DNA of 64,000 bases from Sphingopyxis italica (GCF_011926545.1 NZ_JAATIT010000001.1:341871-405870); one strand, 5' to 3'; numbered from the stretch's first letter, positions 44,074-53,748 are shown. A program made the numbers and translations. Notes: generated by a model from the letters alone, not told the origin.

Positions 44074-45504
44074 ATGGCAGTCCAGTATCTTGCCGCCCAT
44101 CGCTTCGGGCTCGGCCGCCGCTTCGACGATCCGGCGATCGAGGACCCGAAAGACTGGCTGGTGCGCCAGATCGGCGACTATGATCCCGCCCCCGCGGCGA
44201 TCGCGGGGCTGGCGGGGCGCGAGGCGATCGCGACCGCCTATGCCGAATATCAGAGCGAGCGGCAGGCGATGCGCCGCGAAGCGAAGAATGCCAAAATGCG
44301 CGACGATGACGGCGCGGAGGTCCAGACGATGCGCCGCATGGCGCGTGCCGGTTTCCGCCGCCACTATGGCGAGGCGGCGCGCGCGCGCTTGACCGCCGCG
44401 GTCGCGACGCGCACCCCCTTCCCCGAACGCCTCGTCCATTTCTGGTCCAATCATTTCGCGATTTCGGCCGACAAGCAGACCGTCGTCGGCTTTGCCGGAA
44501 ATTACGAGAATGAAGCGATCCGCCCGCATGTCATGGGCAAATTTTCGGACCTGCTGACCGCCGCGGTCTATCATCCCGCGATGCTGCTCTTCCTCGATCA
44601 GGCGCAGAGCTTCGGCCCTGACAGCCAGTTCGCGACGCGCGTGCGGAACCGGGGGCGGCGGCAGGCGCCGGGGCTCAACGAAAATCTGGCGCGCGAGATC
44701 ATGGAGCTGCACACGCTGGGCGTGCGCGCCGGCTATACGCAGGCCGATGTGACGAACTTCGCCAAGGCGCTCACCGGGCTCACCGTGGCCGGGCTCGGCC
44801 GCGGCGCGGGCCAGCGGCTGATGCCCGCCGACGCGCGGACGGGCGAGACGATATTCGTCGACCGGCTGCACCAACCCGGTCCGCTGACGATCCTCGGCAA
44901 ACTTTATGACCAGCCCGGAGCGAAACAGGCCGAAGCGGTGCTGCGCGACCTTGCCGTCCATCCCGCCACCGCGCGCCATGTCGCGACCAAGCTCGCGCGC
45001 CATTTTACGTCGGACGAGCCGCCCGCAACGCTCGTCGACCGGCTGACAGAGGATTTCGAACGAACCGGCGGCGACCTGCCCTCGCTCTATCGCACCCTCA
45101 TCGCCTCGCCCGAACCCTGGGCCGCCGCACCGACGATGTTCAAGTCGCCGTGGGACTGGACGGTGTCGATGCTGCGCGCGCTGAAGACACCGGGGCTAGG
45201 CGAACGGCAGAATATCGCCGCGATGTTCACCCAGCTCGGCCAGCCGGTGTGGCGCCCCGGATCACCCAAGGGCTATGACGATATGGTCGCGACCTGGGCG
45301 GGATCGGCGGCGCTGATGCAGCGCGTCGAACTCGCGAGCCGCATCGCAGGCCGGATCGGCGACCGTGCCGACGCGCGCGCGCTCGCCCCCCTCGTCCTCG
45401 CCGACGCGCTCACCCCCGAAACCGCGCAGGCGATCGCGCGCGCCGACAGTCCGGGCCAAGGCATCGCGATGCTGTTCGCCAGCCCGGCCTTTTTGCGGAG
45501 ATAG
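44074..45504 (+). CDS. DUF1800 family protein
   Basis: About 476 residues from the ATG at 44074 (AAAGGG 6 bases upstream). Typical DUF1800 features: AAHRFGLGRRFDDPAIEDPKDWLVRQI at the start, RLVHFWSNHFAIS, GLNENLAREIMELHTLGVRAGYTQADVTNFAKALTGLTV, and KLARHFTSDEPPATLVDRL. The family has no settled function and is usually paired with a DUF1501 gene, as here (4 bases downstream). No clear signal peptide is seen. Confidence 0.9.
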   Translation: MAVQYLAAHRFGLGRRFDDPAIEDPKDWLVRQIGDYDPAPAAIAGLAGREAIATAYAEYQSERQAMRREAKNAKMRDDDGAEVQTMRRMARAGFRRHYGEAARARLTAAVATRTPFPERLVHFWSNHFAISADKQTVVGFAGNYENEAIRPHVMGKFSDLLTAAVYHPAMLLFLDQAQSFGPDSQFATRVRNRGRRQAPGLNENLAREIMELHTLGVRAGYTQADVTNFAKALTGLTVAGLGRGAGQRLMPADARTGETIFVDRLHQPGPLTILGKLYDQPGAKQAEAVLRDLAVHPATARHVATKLARHFTSDEPPATLVDRLTEDFERTGGDLPSLYRTLIASPEPWAAAPTMFKSPWDWTVSMLRALKTPGLGERQNIAAMFTQLGQPVWRPGSPKGYDDMVATWAGSAALMQRVELASRIAGRIGDRADARALAPLVLADALTPETAQAIARADSPGQGIAMLFASPAFLRR

Positions 45505-45508
45505 TCTT

Positions 45509-46630
45509 GTGATCCTCTCACGCCGCTCGATCATCCTGTCGGGAATCACCGTCGCCGCGGCGGGGGCGCTGCCCGGTTTCGCCTATGCCGCCGCGGGCAC
45601 GCCAAAGCGCCTCGTCTTCGTCATCCAGCGCGGCGCCGCCGACGGCCTCGCCACCGTCGCGCCGACCGGCGACCCCGCCTTCGCCGCCGCGCGCCGCGCG
45701 CTGGCCGACGAGACGGCCGGCGGGGCAAAGCTCGACGGGATGTTCACGCTGCACCCGTCGCTCACGCAAACCGCCGGCCTCTACACCAGCAAGCAGGCGC
45801 ATTTCGCGCACGCCGTCGCGACGGCCTATCGCGACCGGTCGCATTTCGACGGACAGAATATGCTCGAGGGCGGCGGGTCGCGACCCTACGGCCGCGACAC
45901 CGGCTGGGTCGGACGCCTGCTCACGTTACTCCCCGCCGCCGAGCGCGACGCGATCGCCATTGCGCCCGCGGTTCCGCTCGCGCTGCGCGGATCGGTGCAG
46001 GTTGGCACCTATGCGCCGAGCCGCCTGCCGCAGGCCGACGCGGACCTGATCGCGCGGCTGACCGCGATGTATGCCGACGACCCGCTGCTCCATCCGCTGT
46101 GGGATAGCGCGGTCAAGACGCAGGAGCTGGCGAGCGACATCGGCGGCAACAACGGCCGCAACGGCGCCGACCTCGGCAAGCTCGCGGCGTCGCTGATGCT
46201 CCCCGCCGACGGCGCGCGCGTGATGATGGTCGAAACCGGCGGCTGGGACACGCACAGCGGCCAGCGCGGGCGGCTGGCGGCGCAACTTCGCGGGCTCGAC
46301 CAGCTGATCGGCGCGCTTCAGGCCGGGCTCGGTCCCGCATGGAACGATACGCTCGTCATCGTCGCGACCGAATTCGGGCGCACCGTAGAGGTCAACGGCA
46401 CCGGCGGCACCGATCACGGCACCGCATCGACCGCGATGCTGCTCGGCGGCGGACTGGCGATGGGCGGCAAGGTGTCGGCCGACTGGCCGGGGCTTGGCGC
46501 CAGCGCCCGCTATGAGGGCCGCGACCTCAAACCGACGCGCAGCCTCGAAAGCGTGATCGCGGGCGCGGTCGCGCATCATTATGCGCTCGACCCGAAGCGG
46601 GTGATGGCGACGCTCTATCCCGACGCTTGA
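45509..46630 (+). CDS. DUF1501 family exported protein
   Basis: About 373 residues from the GTG at 45509. The N-terminus ILSRRSIILSGITVAAAGALPGFAYAA is a Tat-like signal (SRRSII). The body has KRLVFVIQRGAADGLATVAP, RDRSHFDGQNMLEGGG, METGGWDTH-like VMMVETGGWDTHSGQ, and TLVIVATEFGRTVEVNGTGGTDHG, the sulfatase-like core of DUF1501 proteins. It belongs with the DUF1800 gene directly upstream; the function of the pair is unknown. Its stop is 3 bases from the converging xth stop. Confidence 0.9.
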   Translation: MILSRRSIILSGITVAAAGALPGFAYAAAGTPKRLVFVIQRGAADGLATVAPTGDPAFAAARRALADETAGGAKLDGMFTLHPSLTQTAGLYTSKQAHFAHAVATAYRDRSHFDGQNMLEGGGSRPYGRDTGWVGRLLTLLPAAERDAIAIAPAVPLALRGSVQVGTYAPSRLPQADADLIARLTAMYADDPLLHPLWDSAVKTQELASDIGGNNGRNGADLGKLAASLMLPADGARVMMVETGGWDTHSGQRGRLAAQLRGLDQLIGALQAGLGPAWNDTLVIVATEFGRTVEVNGTGGTDHGTASTAMLLGGGLAMGGKVSADWPGLGASARYEGRDLKPTRSLESVIAGAVAHHYALDPKRVMATLYPDA

Positions 46631-46633
46631 GTG

Positions 46634-47404
46634 TCAGGCCAGCACCGCCCAGGTCGGCGCATGGTCGCTCGCCTTCTCGCGCCCGCGATGATCCTTGTCG
46701 ACGCCCGCATCGACGAGCCGGTCGGCGAGCGCCGGGCTCAAGAGCAGGTGATCGATGCGGAAACCGTGGTCGCGCTGCCAGCCGCCCGCCTGATAGTCCC
46801 AGAATGTCCAGACGCCGCCCGCCGGATGGCGGCTGCGGATCGCGTCGGTCCATCCGTCGCCGAGCAGCCGGAACCAGGCATCGCGCGAATCGGGCTGCAT
46901 CAGCGCGTCGGTCGCCATCGCGCGCGGGTCCCACACATCGTCGTCGTGCGGGATGACATTATAGTCGCCGGTCAGGATCGTCGGAATTTCGGCGGCGAGG
47001 AGGAATTTCGCCCGCTCGCGCAGCCGCGCCATCCAGCGCAGCTTGTAATCGAACTTGGGCCCCGGCTGCGGATTGCCGTTGGGAAGGTAGATCGACGCGA
47101 CGCGCAGGCCGTGAACATCGGCTTCCAGATAGCGCGACTGCTCGTCCTCGGCTTCGCCGGCAAGGCCGCGCTGGATTTCGACGGGCTGCGTGCCCTTGGC
47201 GAGGATCGCGACGCCGTTGAAGCCCTTTTGTCCATGATAGAGAAAGCCGTAACCCGCCGCCTCGATCTCCTTGGTCGGCATCGTTTCGTCGCTCGACTTC
47301 AGTTCCTGAAGGCAGGCGACATCGGGCTGCGTTTCCTCGAGCCATTCGACGAGGCGCGGCAAACGGGCCTTGATCCCGTTGATATTGAATGTCGCGATTT
47401 TCAT
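46634..47404 (-). CDS. xth: Exodeoxyribonuclease III
   Basis: A 256-residue AP endonuclease/3'-5' exonuclease of base-excision repair. The family motifs are complete: MKIATFNINGIKARLPRLVEWL, ACLQELKSSDETMP (Glu metal ligand), LTGDYNVIPHDDDVWDP, and RIDHLLLSP with C-terminal KASDHAPTWAVL (catalytic His). It lies 39 bases downstream of erpA on the same strand. Confidence 0.95.
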   Translation of the reverse strand: MKIATFNINGIKARLPRLVEWLEETQPDVACLQELKSSDETMPTKEIEAAGYGFLYHGQKGFNGVAILAKGTQPVEIQRGLAGEAEDEQSRYLEADVHGLRVASIYLPNGNPQPGPKFDYKLRWMARLRERAKFLLAAEIPTILTGDYNVIPHDDDVWDPRAMATDALMQPDSRDAWFRLLGDGWTDAIRSRHPAGGVWTFWDYQAGGWQRDHGFRIDHLLLSPALADRLVDAGVDKDHRGREKASDHAPTWAVLA

Positions 47405-47443
47405 GGCGCACCTATGCCAGCAAGCACCGCGCTGTGAAAGGCG

Positions 47444-47785
47444 TCAGATCGAGAAGCTCGACCCGCAGCCGCAGCCCGAGGCCGCATTGGGATTTTCGAC
47501 CTTGAACGACGATCCGCCGAGCGAATCGACGAAATCGACGATGCAGCCGCGCACCAGGTCGATGCTCACCGGGTCGACCACCAGCTTCACTCCATCGGTT
47601 TCGGTGACAATGTCATCGGCGTCGATGTCTTCGGCCAAACCGAAGCGATAGGTGAAGCCCGAGCAGCCCCCGCCATCGACCGCGAGGCGCAGCGCCGCAT
47701 CGGCGTTGCCCTTGCGGTCGGCGATCCAGCGGACGCGCGCCGCGGCGGCGGGCGAGAGGGTGATATCGGAAAGCTGCGTGGCCAT
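47444..47785 (-). CDS. erpA: Iron-sulfur cluster insertion protein ErpA (A-type carrier)
   Basis: A 113-residue HesB/IscA-type carrier. The three cluster-binding cysteines appear as one in GGGCSGFTYRFGLAED and two in the C-terminal SGCGCGSSF. LGGSSFKVENPNA precedes the C-terminal pair as in ErpA rather than IscA. It delivers Fe-S clusters to apoproteins, which could include the IlvD-type dehydratase in this window. Confidence 0.93.
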   Translation of the reverse strand: MATQLSDITLSPAAAARVRWIADRKGNADAALRLAVDGGGCSGFTYRFGLAEDIDADDIVTETDGVKLVVDPVSIDLVRGCIVDFVDSLGGSSFKVENPNAASGCGCGSSFSI

Positions 47786-47812
47786 GACCGCTAGATAGGC
47801 GCCCCGGGCTCA

Positions 47813-47852
47813 AATAAAAAGGGCGCCTCGACGGTATTCCGCCTGGCGCCCC
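47813..47852 (-). terminator. Intrinsic terminator after the M23 peptidase gene
   Basis: On the minus strand GGGCGCC and GGCGCCC (47845-47851 and 47821-47827) pair across a 17-base loop and are followed by TTTTTATTTG, a standard intrinsic terminator 25 bases after the M23 stop. Confidence 0.8.
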
Positions 47853-47876
47853 TTCCTCTCCGACCCGGGAAAACTG

Positions 47877-48662
47877 TTATTCGGGACCGCCCATCGCGAC
47901 ATTCTTGCCGGTGATCGCGGCGATCGCCATCTGGTCCGAACGGACGAAGGGCAACGGATTGACCGGCGCGCCTTCGATGCGGACTTCATAATGGAGGTGA
48001 TTGCCGGTCGAACGGCCGGTGGAGCCGACATAGCCGAGGATGTCGCCCCGCTTCACCTGCTGCCCGGAGCGCACGATGTAGGAGGACATATGGCCGTAGC
48101 GCGTCTGGATCGCATTGCCATGTTCGACCTCGACATAATTTCCATAGCCGCCGAGGCGCTGGGCGCGGCCGACGATGCCGTCGGCGGTCGCATAGATGGG
48201 GGTGCCGCGCGGCGCCGGAATATCGATGCCGTTGTGGCGCGCGACCCGGCCGGTGACGGGGTGGACGCGCATGCCGTAGGACGACGACAGCGACATCTGG
48301 TCGATCGGGCGGCGCGACGGGATCGCGACGCCGATCGAGGCGGTCAGGCCGGTGTCGAGGCGCTTCCACGCCTGAAAGATCGCGCGCGCTTCGCTGTCTT
48401 CGCTTGCCGAGGGAACGCCAGCATCGAAGCTGTCGTCATCGGGTTCGTCGGGAGCGACAATGCCGGCGTCGGCGCTGGTGTCGGCGGCGTGGGCGGCCGG
48501 AGTGGCCACTCCGAAACATGCTGCCGCGCAAATGATTGCGACTTGGTGCAACTTCTGCGCCAGAAGAGTGTTGATCAAAACGACGACCCCGCGTTTGCCA
48601 TGTCGCCAAAGTCCGAAAATGGGCCTTGGCGCCGGTGTTTCTTGGTTCGGATGATTGCTCAT
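47877..48662 (-). CDS. M23 family peptidoglycan endopeptidase
   Basis: A 261-residue LytM-type protein from the ATG at 48662. A hydrophobic export segment (HQVAIICAAACFGVATPAAHAA) follows a basic N-terminus of about 37 residues, so the true start may lie further downstream. The catalytic domain has SSSYGMRVHPVTGRVARHNGIDIPAPRGTPIYA (HxxxD zinc motif), YGHMSSY and GNHLHYEVR (HxH). It should cut peptidoglycan cross-links in the periplasm. The DUF455 gene ends 32 bases upstream. Confidence 0.9.
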   Translation of the reverse strand: MSNHPNQETPAPRPIFGLWRHGKRGVVVLINTLLAQKLHQVAIICAAACFGVATPAAHAADTSADAGIVAPDEPDDDSFDAGVPSASEDSEARAIFQAWKRLDTGLTASIGVAIPSRRPIDQMSLSSSYGMRVHPVTGRVARHNGIDIPAPRGTPIYATADGIVGRAQRLGGYGNYVEVEHGNAIQTRYGHMSSYIVRSGQQVKRGDILGYVGSTGRSTGNHLHYEVRIEGAPVNPLPFVRSDQMAIAAITGKNVAMGGPE

Positions 48663-48694
48663 CCCCCGCGGAAGCCTGTGTGCTGTTCCAATCC

Positions 48695-49486
48695 TTACGA
48701 AGCAATAACGGCGTAGAATTCTTGCGTTAAACCGGCGTCGTGGCGCGCCGAGTCGTTGAACGGTGGCTTCAAACTGCCCCGAAAGCGCGATTTTACCAGG
48801 GCGTGCCACGTTTCGACGGCGTTGAATCCCATTTCGTCGCACTTTTGCCGGAACCAGAGTGTGCCGACGCTCACATGCCGGATTTCATCCTTGTAAATAC
48901 GCGACAAAATCTTCGCGGACGCCTCGTCCCCGGCGGCTTGAAAGCGTTCGACCGTCGCCGGGGTGACGTCGAGCCCGCGCGCTTCGAGCACCATCGGCAC
49001 GATCGCGAGCCGCGCGAGCGCATCGTCGGCGGTCGCCTCCGCCGCCTCCCACAATTCGGCGTGCGCCGGCAGCGCGCCATAATGGCTGCCGAGTTGGCGC
49101 AGACGCCGGTCGAGCAGCGCGAAGTGCATCGCCTCGTCGGCGGCGACGCCGATCCAGTCGTCGACGAACGCCCGCGGAAATTCGCCGCCAAAACGCCCGA
49201 CCAGATCAACCGCGAGGTCGATCGCCACAAACTCGATATGCGCGAGCGCATGGAGCAGCGCGATACGGCCGCGCTCCGAACCGCCCTTGCCGCGCTTGGG
49301 CATCCGGTTCGGTGCGAGCAGCTCGGGCTCCGCGGGCCACGCCGGCTGGTCGGGCATCGGCGTATCGCAGCGATGTTCGAGTTGGCCGCGCCGCCACGCC
49401 CGCGCCAGACCGCGCGCCGCGCGCCGCTTGTCGTGCGGGTCCGCCGTCAGCAGAACCGCGCGCGCCGCTTCGCCCAGCGTCTGCAT
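48695..49486 (-). CDS. Ferritin-like DUF455 protein
   Basis: A 263-residue protein with a ferritin-like four-helix core carrying carboxylate/His ligands: ALLHALAHIEFVAIDLAVDLVGRF, VAADEAMHFALLDRRLRQLGSHYG and SRIYKDEIRHVSVGTLWF. These E..ExxH-type repeats suggest a di-iron site. Its role is unknown. The start ATG overlaps the stop of the peroxiredoxin gene by one base (TGATG), so it is translationally coupled in the glnE-bcp-DUF455 operon; an oxidative-stress link is possible. Confidence 0.85.
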   Translation of the reverse strand: MQTLGEAARAVLLTADPHDKRRAARGLARAWRRGQLEHRCDTPMPDQPAWPAEPELLAPNRMPKRGKGGSERGRIALLHALAHIEFVAIDLAVDLVGRFGGEFPRAFVDDWIGVAADEAMHFALLDRRLRQLGSHYGALPAHAELWEAAEATADDALARLAIVPMVLEARGLDVTPATVERFQAAGDEASAKILSRIYKDEIRHVSVGTLWFRQKCDEMGFNAVETWHALVKSRFRGSLKPPFNDSARHDAGLTQEFYAVIAS

Positions 49487-49953
49487 CAGAGGGCCTTGGC
49501 GGCCTCCAGCACGGCGTCGGCATGGCCCTTGACGCGCACCTTGCGCCATTCCTTCGCCAGCTTGCCGTCGCGGCCGAACAGGAAGGTCGAACGCTCGATT
49601 CCCATATAGGTGCGGCCGTAATTCTGCTTTTCCACCCAGGTGCCGAACGCCTCGCACACCGCGCCCTCCTCGTCCGAGGCAAGGCGGACGGTCAGGCCAT
49701 ATTTGTCGCGGAACTTGCAGAGCTTTGCGGGCGCATCGCGCGATACCGCCAGCACCTGCGCATCCAGATGCGCGAATTCGGGCGCCAAGCGCGTGAAATC
49801 CTGCGCTTCGGTCGTGCAGCCCGGCGTATCGGCCTTCGGATAGAAATAGACGACCAGCGGCGCCCCTTTCATCGCGACAAGGTCGATCGCCGCGCCGTCG
49901 GCATCGAGAAGCTTCACATTGGGAATCGGGTCGCCGATCGCGGGTGCGCTCAT
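49486..49953 (-). CDS. bcp: BCP-type thioredoxin-dependent peroxiredoxin
   Basis: A 155-residue peroxiredoxin (PrxQ/BCP). The peroxidatic cysteine is in YFYPKADTPGCTTEAQDF, and the Arg-containing IERSTFLFGRDGKL is typical. The usual resolving Cys five residues after the peroxidatic one is absent (TPGCTTEA instead of TPGCTxEAC), so it may be a 1-Cys form or use C99 (GAVCEAFG). The start overlaps the glnE stop by 4 bases. Confidence 0.93.
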   Translation of the reverse strand: MSAPAIGDPIPNVKLLDADGAAIDLVAMKGAPLVVYFYPKADTPGCTTEAQDFTRLAPEFAHLDAQVLAVSRDAPAKLCKFRDKYGLTVRLASDEEGAVCEAFGTWVEKQNYGRTYMGIERSTFLFGRDGKLAKEWRKVRVKGHADAVLEAAKAL

Positions 49954-52667
49954 GTCTGTATCTCCTGCTGTGCCGAGGCGGCGGGCCGAATCGACGCCCA
50001 CCAGTTCGCGATCTCCTGCCGCGCCATATCGTGCGCGGCAAGCAGTTGCGGCCAGCCGGGCTCGCCGCACGCGGCCGCGACGAGCCCCCGCGCCGCCGCC
50101 GTCGCCGGTTCCCCGTCGGGCGCCGTGAGGCGCAGCATGACGAGCATCCGCGCGAGCAGCCCGTGCGCGTCGCACACCTCGGGCGGCGCCAGCCCCGCCG
50201 CCTTCATGCACGCGAGCGCCGCCGAAATATTCGGGTGGTGACATTGCCCGCTCACCAGCTGCGTCACCTGCATCGCGAATTCGAGATCGACGAGCCCGCC
50301 CGGCCCGCCCTTGATGTCGAGCGCGCCCTTCGCCGGCTTGTGCGCGGCGATCTTGTCGCGCATTTCGGCGGCGTCGGCGGCCAATTTCGCGGGATCGCGC
50401 GGGATCGCAAGCAGGTCATCGACGATACGCTGCACCTCCGCCTTCGCCGCGTCCGAGCCATAGACCGGCCGCGCGCGGAGCAGCGCCATATGCTCCCACG
50501 TCCACGCTTCCTCGCGCTGATAGCGTTCGAAGCTGTCGAGCGTGACGACGAGCGGCCCCTGTGCGCCCTGCGGCCGCAGGCGCGTATCGACGTCATAGAG
50601 CTTGCCCGCCGCGGTCGGCACCGACATCGCGCCGGTCACGCGCTGCGCGAGGCGGTTGTAATAGGTCGTCGCGCCCAGCGGACGCGGCCCGTCCGATTCG
50701 GCGAGATGGTCGCCGGTGAACAGATAGATGAGGTCGAGGTCCGACGCGTGCGTCAGCGCGCTGCCCCCGAGCCGCCCGAGCGCGAGGATAACAAGCTCAC
50801 TGTCCGGAACGCGGCCATGCGCGGCAACGAATTCGGCGACCGTCGCATCGGCGAGCACCCGCAGCGCGGCCTCCGCGAGTTCCGCATAGCCGCTCGCGAC
50901 GACGAGCGGATCGTTCGCCCCCGCGATCAGCTGCACGCCATAAGCGAAGCGCCGCTCGCCGACGCGGTCGCGCACGCGGTCGAGCAGCCGCTCATAGTCG
51001 AGCCCCGCCAGCCCCGGCGCCCATTCGGCGAGCAGCTCGGCCTTCGTCGCCGGCGCCTCGAACGCGCGCTTGTCGATCAGCCCTTCGATCAGCTCGACCC
51101 GCGCGCCGAGCGCCTCGGCCAGCGTCGGGGCGAGCGACAGCGTGCGCGTCGCGATCTTCGCGAGTTCGGGCTGCGCCGCGAGCAGGTGAAAGAAACCCAC
51201 CGCGCTCGGCAACCCGCCGACGAGCTTGTCGAAGCGCAGCAGCGTCGCGTGCGGATCGGGCGCGGCGCCGATCGCCTTGATCAGCTCGGGCAGCACCGTC
51301 TCGAGCGCGCCCTGCGCCGCCGGGCTGCGCAGCGCGCGCAGCTTGCCGCCGCGCCATTCGGCGATCGTGCGCAATGCCGCATCGGGCGGATCGAACCCCG
51401 CCGCGATCAATTGCGCCGTCAGCCCGTCCTCGTCGCGCGACAGGCCCTTGGTCACCGCGCGCTCGGCAACGAGCCGGTCGTAGCAACTGCCGACGTCGGC
51501 GACGACGGGTTCCAGCGCCGCGAGCAACGCTGCGCCGTCGGCCTTGCCATCGAGCCGCGCGACGCAGTCGAGCGCCGCTTCTTGGATAGGCAGGCTATGC
51601 GTCTGCTGGTCCTCGATCATTTGCAACCGGTGCTCGATGCGGCGAAGCGTCGCGTAATGATCGGACAAGCGCGTCGCGACATCGGGTTCGATCCGCCCCG
51701 CCGCCGCGAGCGCGGCGAGCGCGTCGACGGTCGCGGGAACGCGCAGCGACGGGTCGCGCCCGCCATAGATGAGCTGGTGGACTTGCGCGAAAAACTCGAT
51801 CTCGCGAATGCCGCCGCGCCCGCGCTTCAGGTCGAAGCCGGGGCCGAACGCCTGCCCTTGTGCGAAATGGTCGCGGATCCGGTCGCTCATCGCGCCGATT
51901 TCCTTGAGCTGCCGGAAATCGAGGCTGCGGCGCCAGATGAAAGGCTGGATCGCGGCGAGGAAATTCTCGCCAAGCGCGCGGTCGCCCGCCGAGGCGCGCG
52001 AGCGGATGAAGGCCGCCTGCTCCCATGCCAGCGCCTCGGACTCATAATAGGAGATCGCCGCGCTTTCGGGCAGCACGATCGGCGTAACTTCGGGATGCGG
52101 GCGAAGACGCAGGTCGACGCGCAGCACATGCCCGTCGCCGGTGCGCGCCGACAAAATCTCGGTCATCCGCCGCGCGATCCGCACCGCCGCTTCGCCCGGA
52201 TCGTCGCGCGACCGGCGGGGAAGGGTTTCGGGGTCGAAGATCAGGATCGGGTCGATGTCCGACGAATAGTTGAGCTCAAAGCTGCCGAGCTTGCCGAGCG
52301 CGATCACCGCGAGCCCGCGCGGTTCCTCGCCCGGCACACGCTCGGCGAAGGCGGCGGCGAGCGCCGCGTCGCACGCCGCGTCGGCGAAACCGGACAGCAG
52401 CCGCGTCGTCGTCGCCACATCATGCTCGCCCGACAGGTCGCCGAGCGCGAGCAGCAGCGCCATCCGCCCGCGCCATTGGCGCAGCGTGCGCATGATATCG
52501 TCGCCAGCCGGCGGTGGGGCGACATCGGCCAGCGCCGCGTCGGTTCCGTCCGCAAGGAAGCGCGACACATCGTCGGGGTTCAGTTCGGCGAGCCGGGCGA
52601 GGAAGGGCGCGTGCGCGGCAAGCCGGTCGAGCGCCGACTGGCGGCTGGAAGCGTCGGATGCGGTCAT
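49950..52667 (-). CDS. glnE: Bifunctional glutamine synthetase adenylyltransferase/adenylyl-removing enzyme
   Basis: A 905-residue two-domain nucleotidyltransferase that adenylylates and deadenylylates glutamine synthetase in response to PII. Each half has the catalytic motif: LGKLGSFELNYSSDIDPILIFD in the N-terminal (removal) domain and LGRLGGSALTHASDLDLIYLF in the C-terminal (adenylylation) domain. GGIREIEFFAQVHQLIYGG and GGLVDLEFAMQVTQLVSG are the paired helical signatures. The length is normal. It heads an operon with bcp and DUF455 by 4-base and 1-base overlaps. Confidence 0.95.
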   Translation of the reverse strand: MTASDASSRQSALDRLAAHAPFLARLAELNPDDVSRFLADGTDAALADVAPPPAGDDIMRTLRQWRGRMALLLALGDLSGEHDVATTTRLLSGFADAACDAALAAAFAERVPGEEPRGLAVIALGKLGSFELNYSSDIDPILIFDPETLPRRSRDDPGEAAVRIARRMTEILSARTGDGHVLRVDLRLRPHPEVTPIVLPESAAISYYESEALAWEQAAFIRSRASAGDRALGENFLAAIQPFIWRRSLDFRQLKEIGAMSDRIRDHFAQGQAFGPGFDLKRGRGGIREIEFFAQVHQLIYGGRDPSLRVPATVDALAALAAAGRIEPDVATRLSDHYATLRRIEHRLQMIEDQQTHSLPIQEAALDCVARLDGKADGAALLAALEPVVADVGSCYDRLVAERAVTKGLSRDEDGLTAQLIAAGFDPPDAALRTIAEWRGGKLRALRSPAAQGALETVLPELIKAIGAAPDPHATLLRFDKLVGGLPSAVGFFHLLAAQPELAKIATRTLSLAPTLAEALGARVELIEGLIDKRAFEAPATKAELLAEWAPGLAGLDYERLLDRVRDRVGERRFAYGVQLIAGANDPLVVASGYAELAEAALRVLADATVAEFVAAHGRVPDSELVILALGRLGGSALTHASDLDLIYLFTGDHLAESDGPRPLGATTYYNRLAQRVTGAMSVPTAAGKLYDVDTRLRPQGAQGPLVVTLDSFERYQREEAWTWEHMALLRARPVYGSDAAKAEVQRIVDDLLAIPRDPAKLAADAAEMRDKIAAHKPAKGALDIKGGPGGLVDLEFAMQVTQLVSGQCHHPNISAALACMKAAGLAPPEVCDAHGLLARMLVMLRLTAPDGEPATAAARGLVAAACGEPGWPQLLAAHDMARQEIANWWASIRPAASAQQEIQT

Positions 52668-52745
52668 CGCGCGCTGCTATCGCCCGCGATCTGGCGCGAG
52701 GCAAGGCGGTTCCGCCGCCCCGTGTTCGCGGGGCGACGGCAAAGC

Positions 52746-53540
52746 TCAGGCCGGAATCGTGCTTTCGTCGAAGAACAGCACCTGCGAGATCGCCGCGCGC
52801 AACGTCGCGGGCTGATACGGCTTGGTAAGCAGGAAGGCGGGTTCGGGCCGGTCGCCGGTGAGCAGCCGTTCGGGAAAGGCGGTGACGAAGATGACCGGCA
52901 CTTTGAGGTCGGCCAGGATTTCCTGCACCGCCTCGATCCCCGAACTGTTGTCGGCGAGCTGGATGTCGGCGAGCACGAGGCCGGGCTGGTGCTTCTGCGC
53001 CTCGTCGACCGCCTCGCGGTGCGTCGTCGCGACGGCGACGACGTCATGGCCCAGCTCGCGGACGATCATTTCGATGTCCATCGCGATGATCGGCTCATCC
53101 TCGATGATCAGGATGCGCGCGCGCGTCTGGCGATCGATCTCGTCGGTCGCGTCGACGATCAGCGAGCGCACCGCCTCGGCATCGCGGCCGATGATGCGCC
53201 CCGTGTCTTCGGCGCTGAACCCCTCGACCGCGGTGAGCAGCAACGCCTGCCGCGCGAGCGAGGGAATGCGGCGGAGCCGCGCATCGGCGATCGCGATGTC
53301 GGTCAGCGCGCCGGCGTCGGTCGCCGCGGCCTGCTGGGCCATCAAGCCGAAATTGTCATGCACCATCCGGTACAGCTGGATGCGCAGGTCGGCTCCCGTA
53401 TCGATCGCACCCGGGTCGGCCACCAGCGTCTGAAGCAGCCGGGCGACCAGCGCATCCCCGTTCTGCTGGCTTCCGGAAATGGACCGGCCATAACGCCGCA
53501 GATAGGGAAGATGCGGCGCAACCGACTGACCCAATGACAT
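52746..53540 (-). CDS. phyR: General stress response regulator PhyR
   Basis: A 264-residue anti-anti-sigma response regulator. Residues 1 to about 125 are an EcfG-like sigma domain (LVARLLQTLVADPG, RIPSLARQALLLTAVEGFSAEDTGRIIG), and residues 141-260 a receiver with E147/D148, phosphoacceptor D192 (LVLADIQL), T220 and K240. When phosphorylated, PhyR binds NepR and frees the sigma factor EcfG. A GGAGG site precedes the ATG. nepR is encoded divergently 208 bases away, confirming the assignment. A PhyK-type kinase and ecfG are not in the window. Confidence 0.95.
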   Translation of the reverse strand: MSLGQSVAPHLPYLRRYGRSISGSQQNGDALVARLLQTLVADPGAIDTGADLRIQLYRMVHDNFGLMAQQAAATDAGALTDIAIADARLRRIPSLARQALLLTAVEGFSAEDTGRIIGRDAEAVRSLIVDATDEIDRQTRARILIIEDEPIIAMDIEMIVRELGHDVVAVATTHREAVDEAQKHQPGLVLADIQLADNSSGIEAVQEILADLKVPVIFVTAFPERLLTGDRPEPAFLLTKPYQPATLRAAISQVLFFDESTIPA

Positions 53541-53640
53541 ATTTTACCTCCTGATAACCCAAAAAACCGGGGCGGACGCGTCCGGAAAAGGGACAACGCC
53601 CCATGCTTCCCCGCCACCATCCGATATATTTCAACCTTTG

Positions 53641-53665
53641 GGAACGATTTAGCCCCAAAATAGTT
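53641..53665 (+). promoter_or_regulatory. Predicted EcfG-dependent promoter of nepR
   Basis: GGAAC (53641-53645), 16-base spacer, AGTT (53662-53665). The alphaproteobacterial EcfG consensus is GGAAC-N16-17-CGTT, so one base differs. It is oriented toward nepR and about 85 bases before its start, consistent with known autoregulation of this circuit. Confidence 0.6.
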
Positions 53666-53748
53666 TCATGGCGAAGGACAAACGCGCCATTGCGCTTTGG
53701 TGTATGCGCGGTTAGCAAAAGGCCCCATGTTCAGCGGATGCTTCGATA

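Noticed and set aside
49944..53537. A 1197-codon open frame on the plus strand opposite glnE and phyR
   Set aside because: It is antisense to well-conserved glnE and phyR, is rich in Arg, has no recognisable domain, and is a typical by-product of high-GC codon use.
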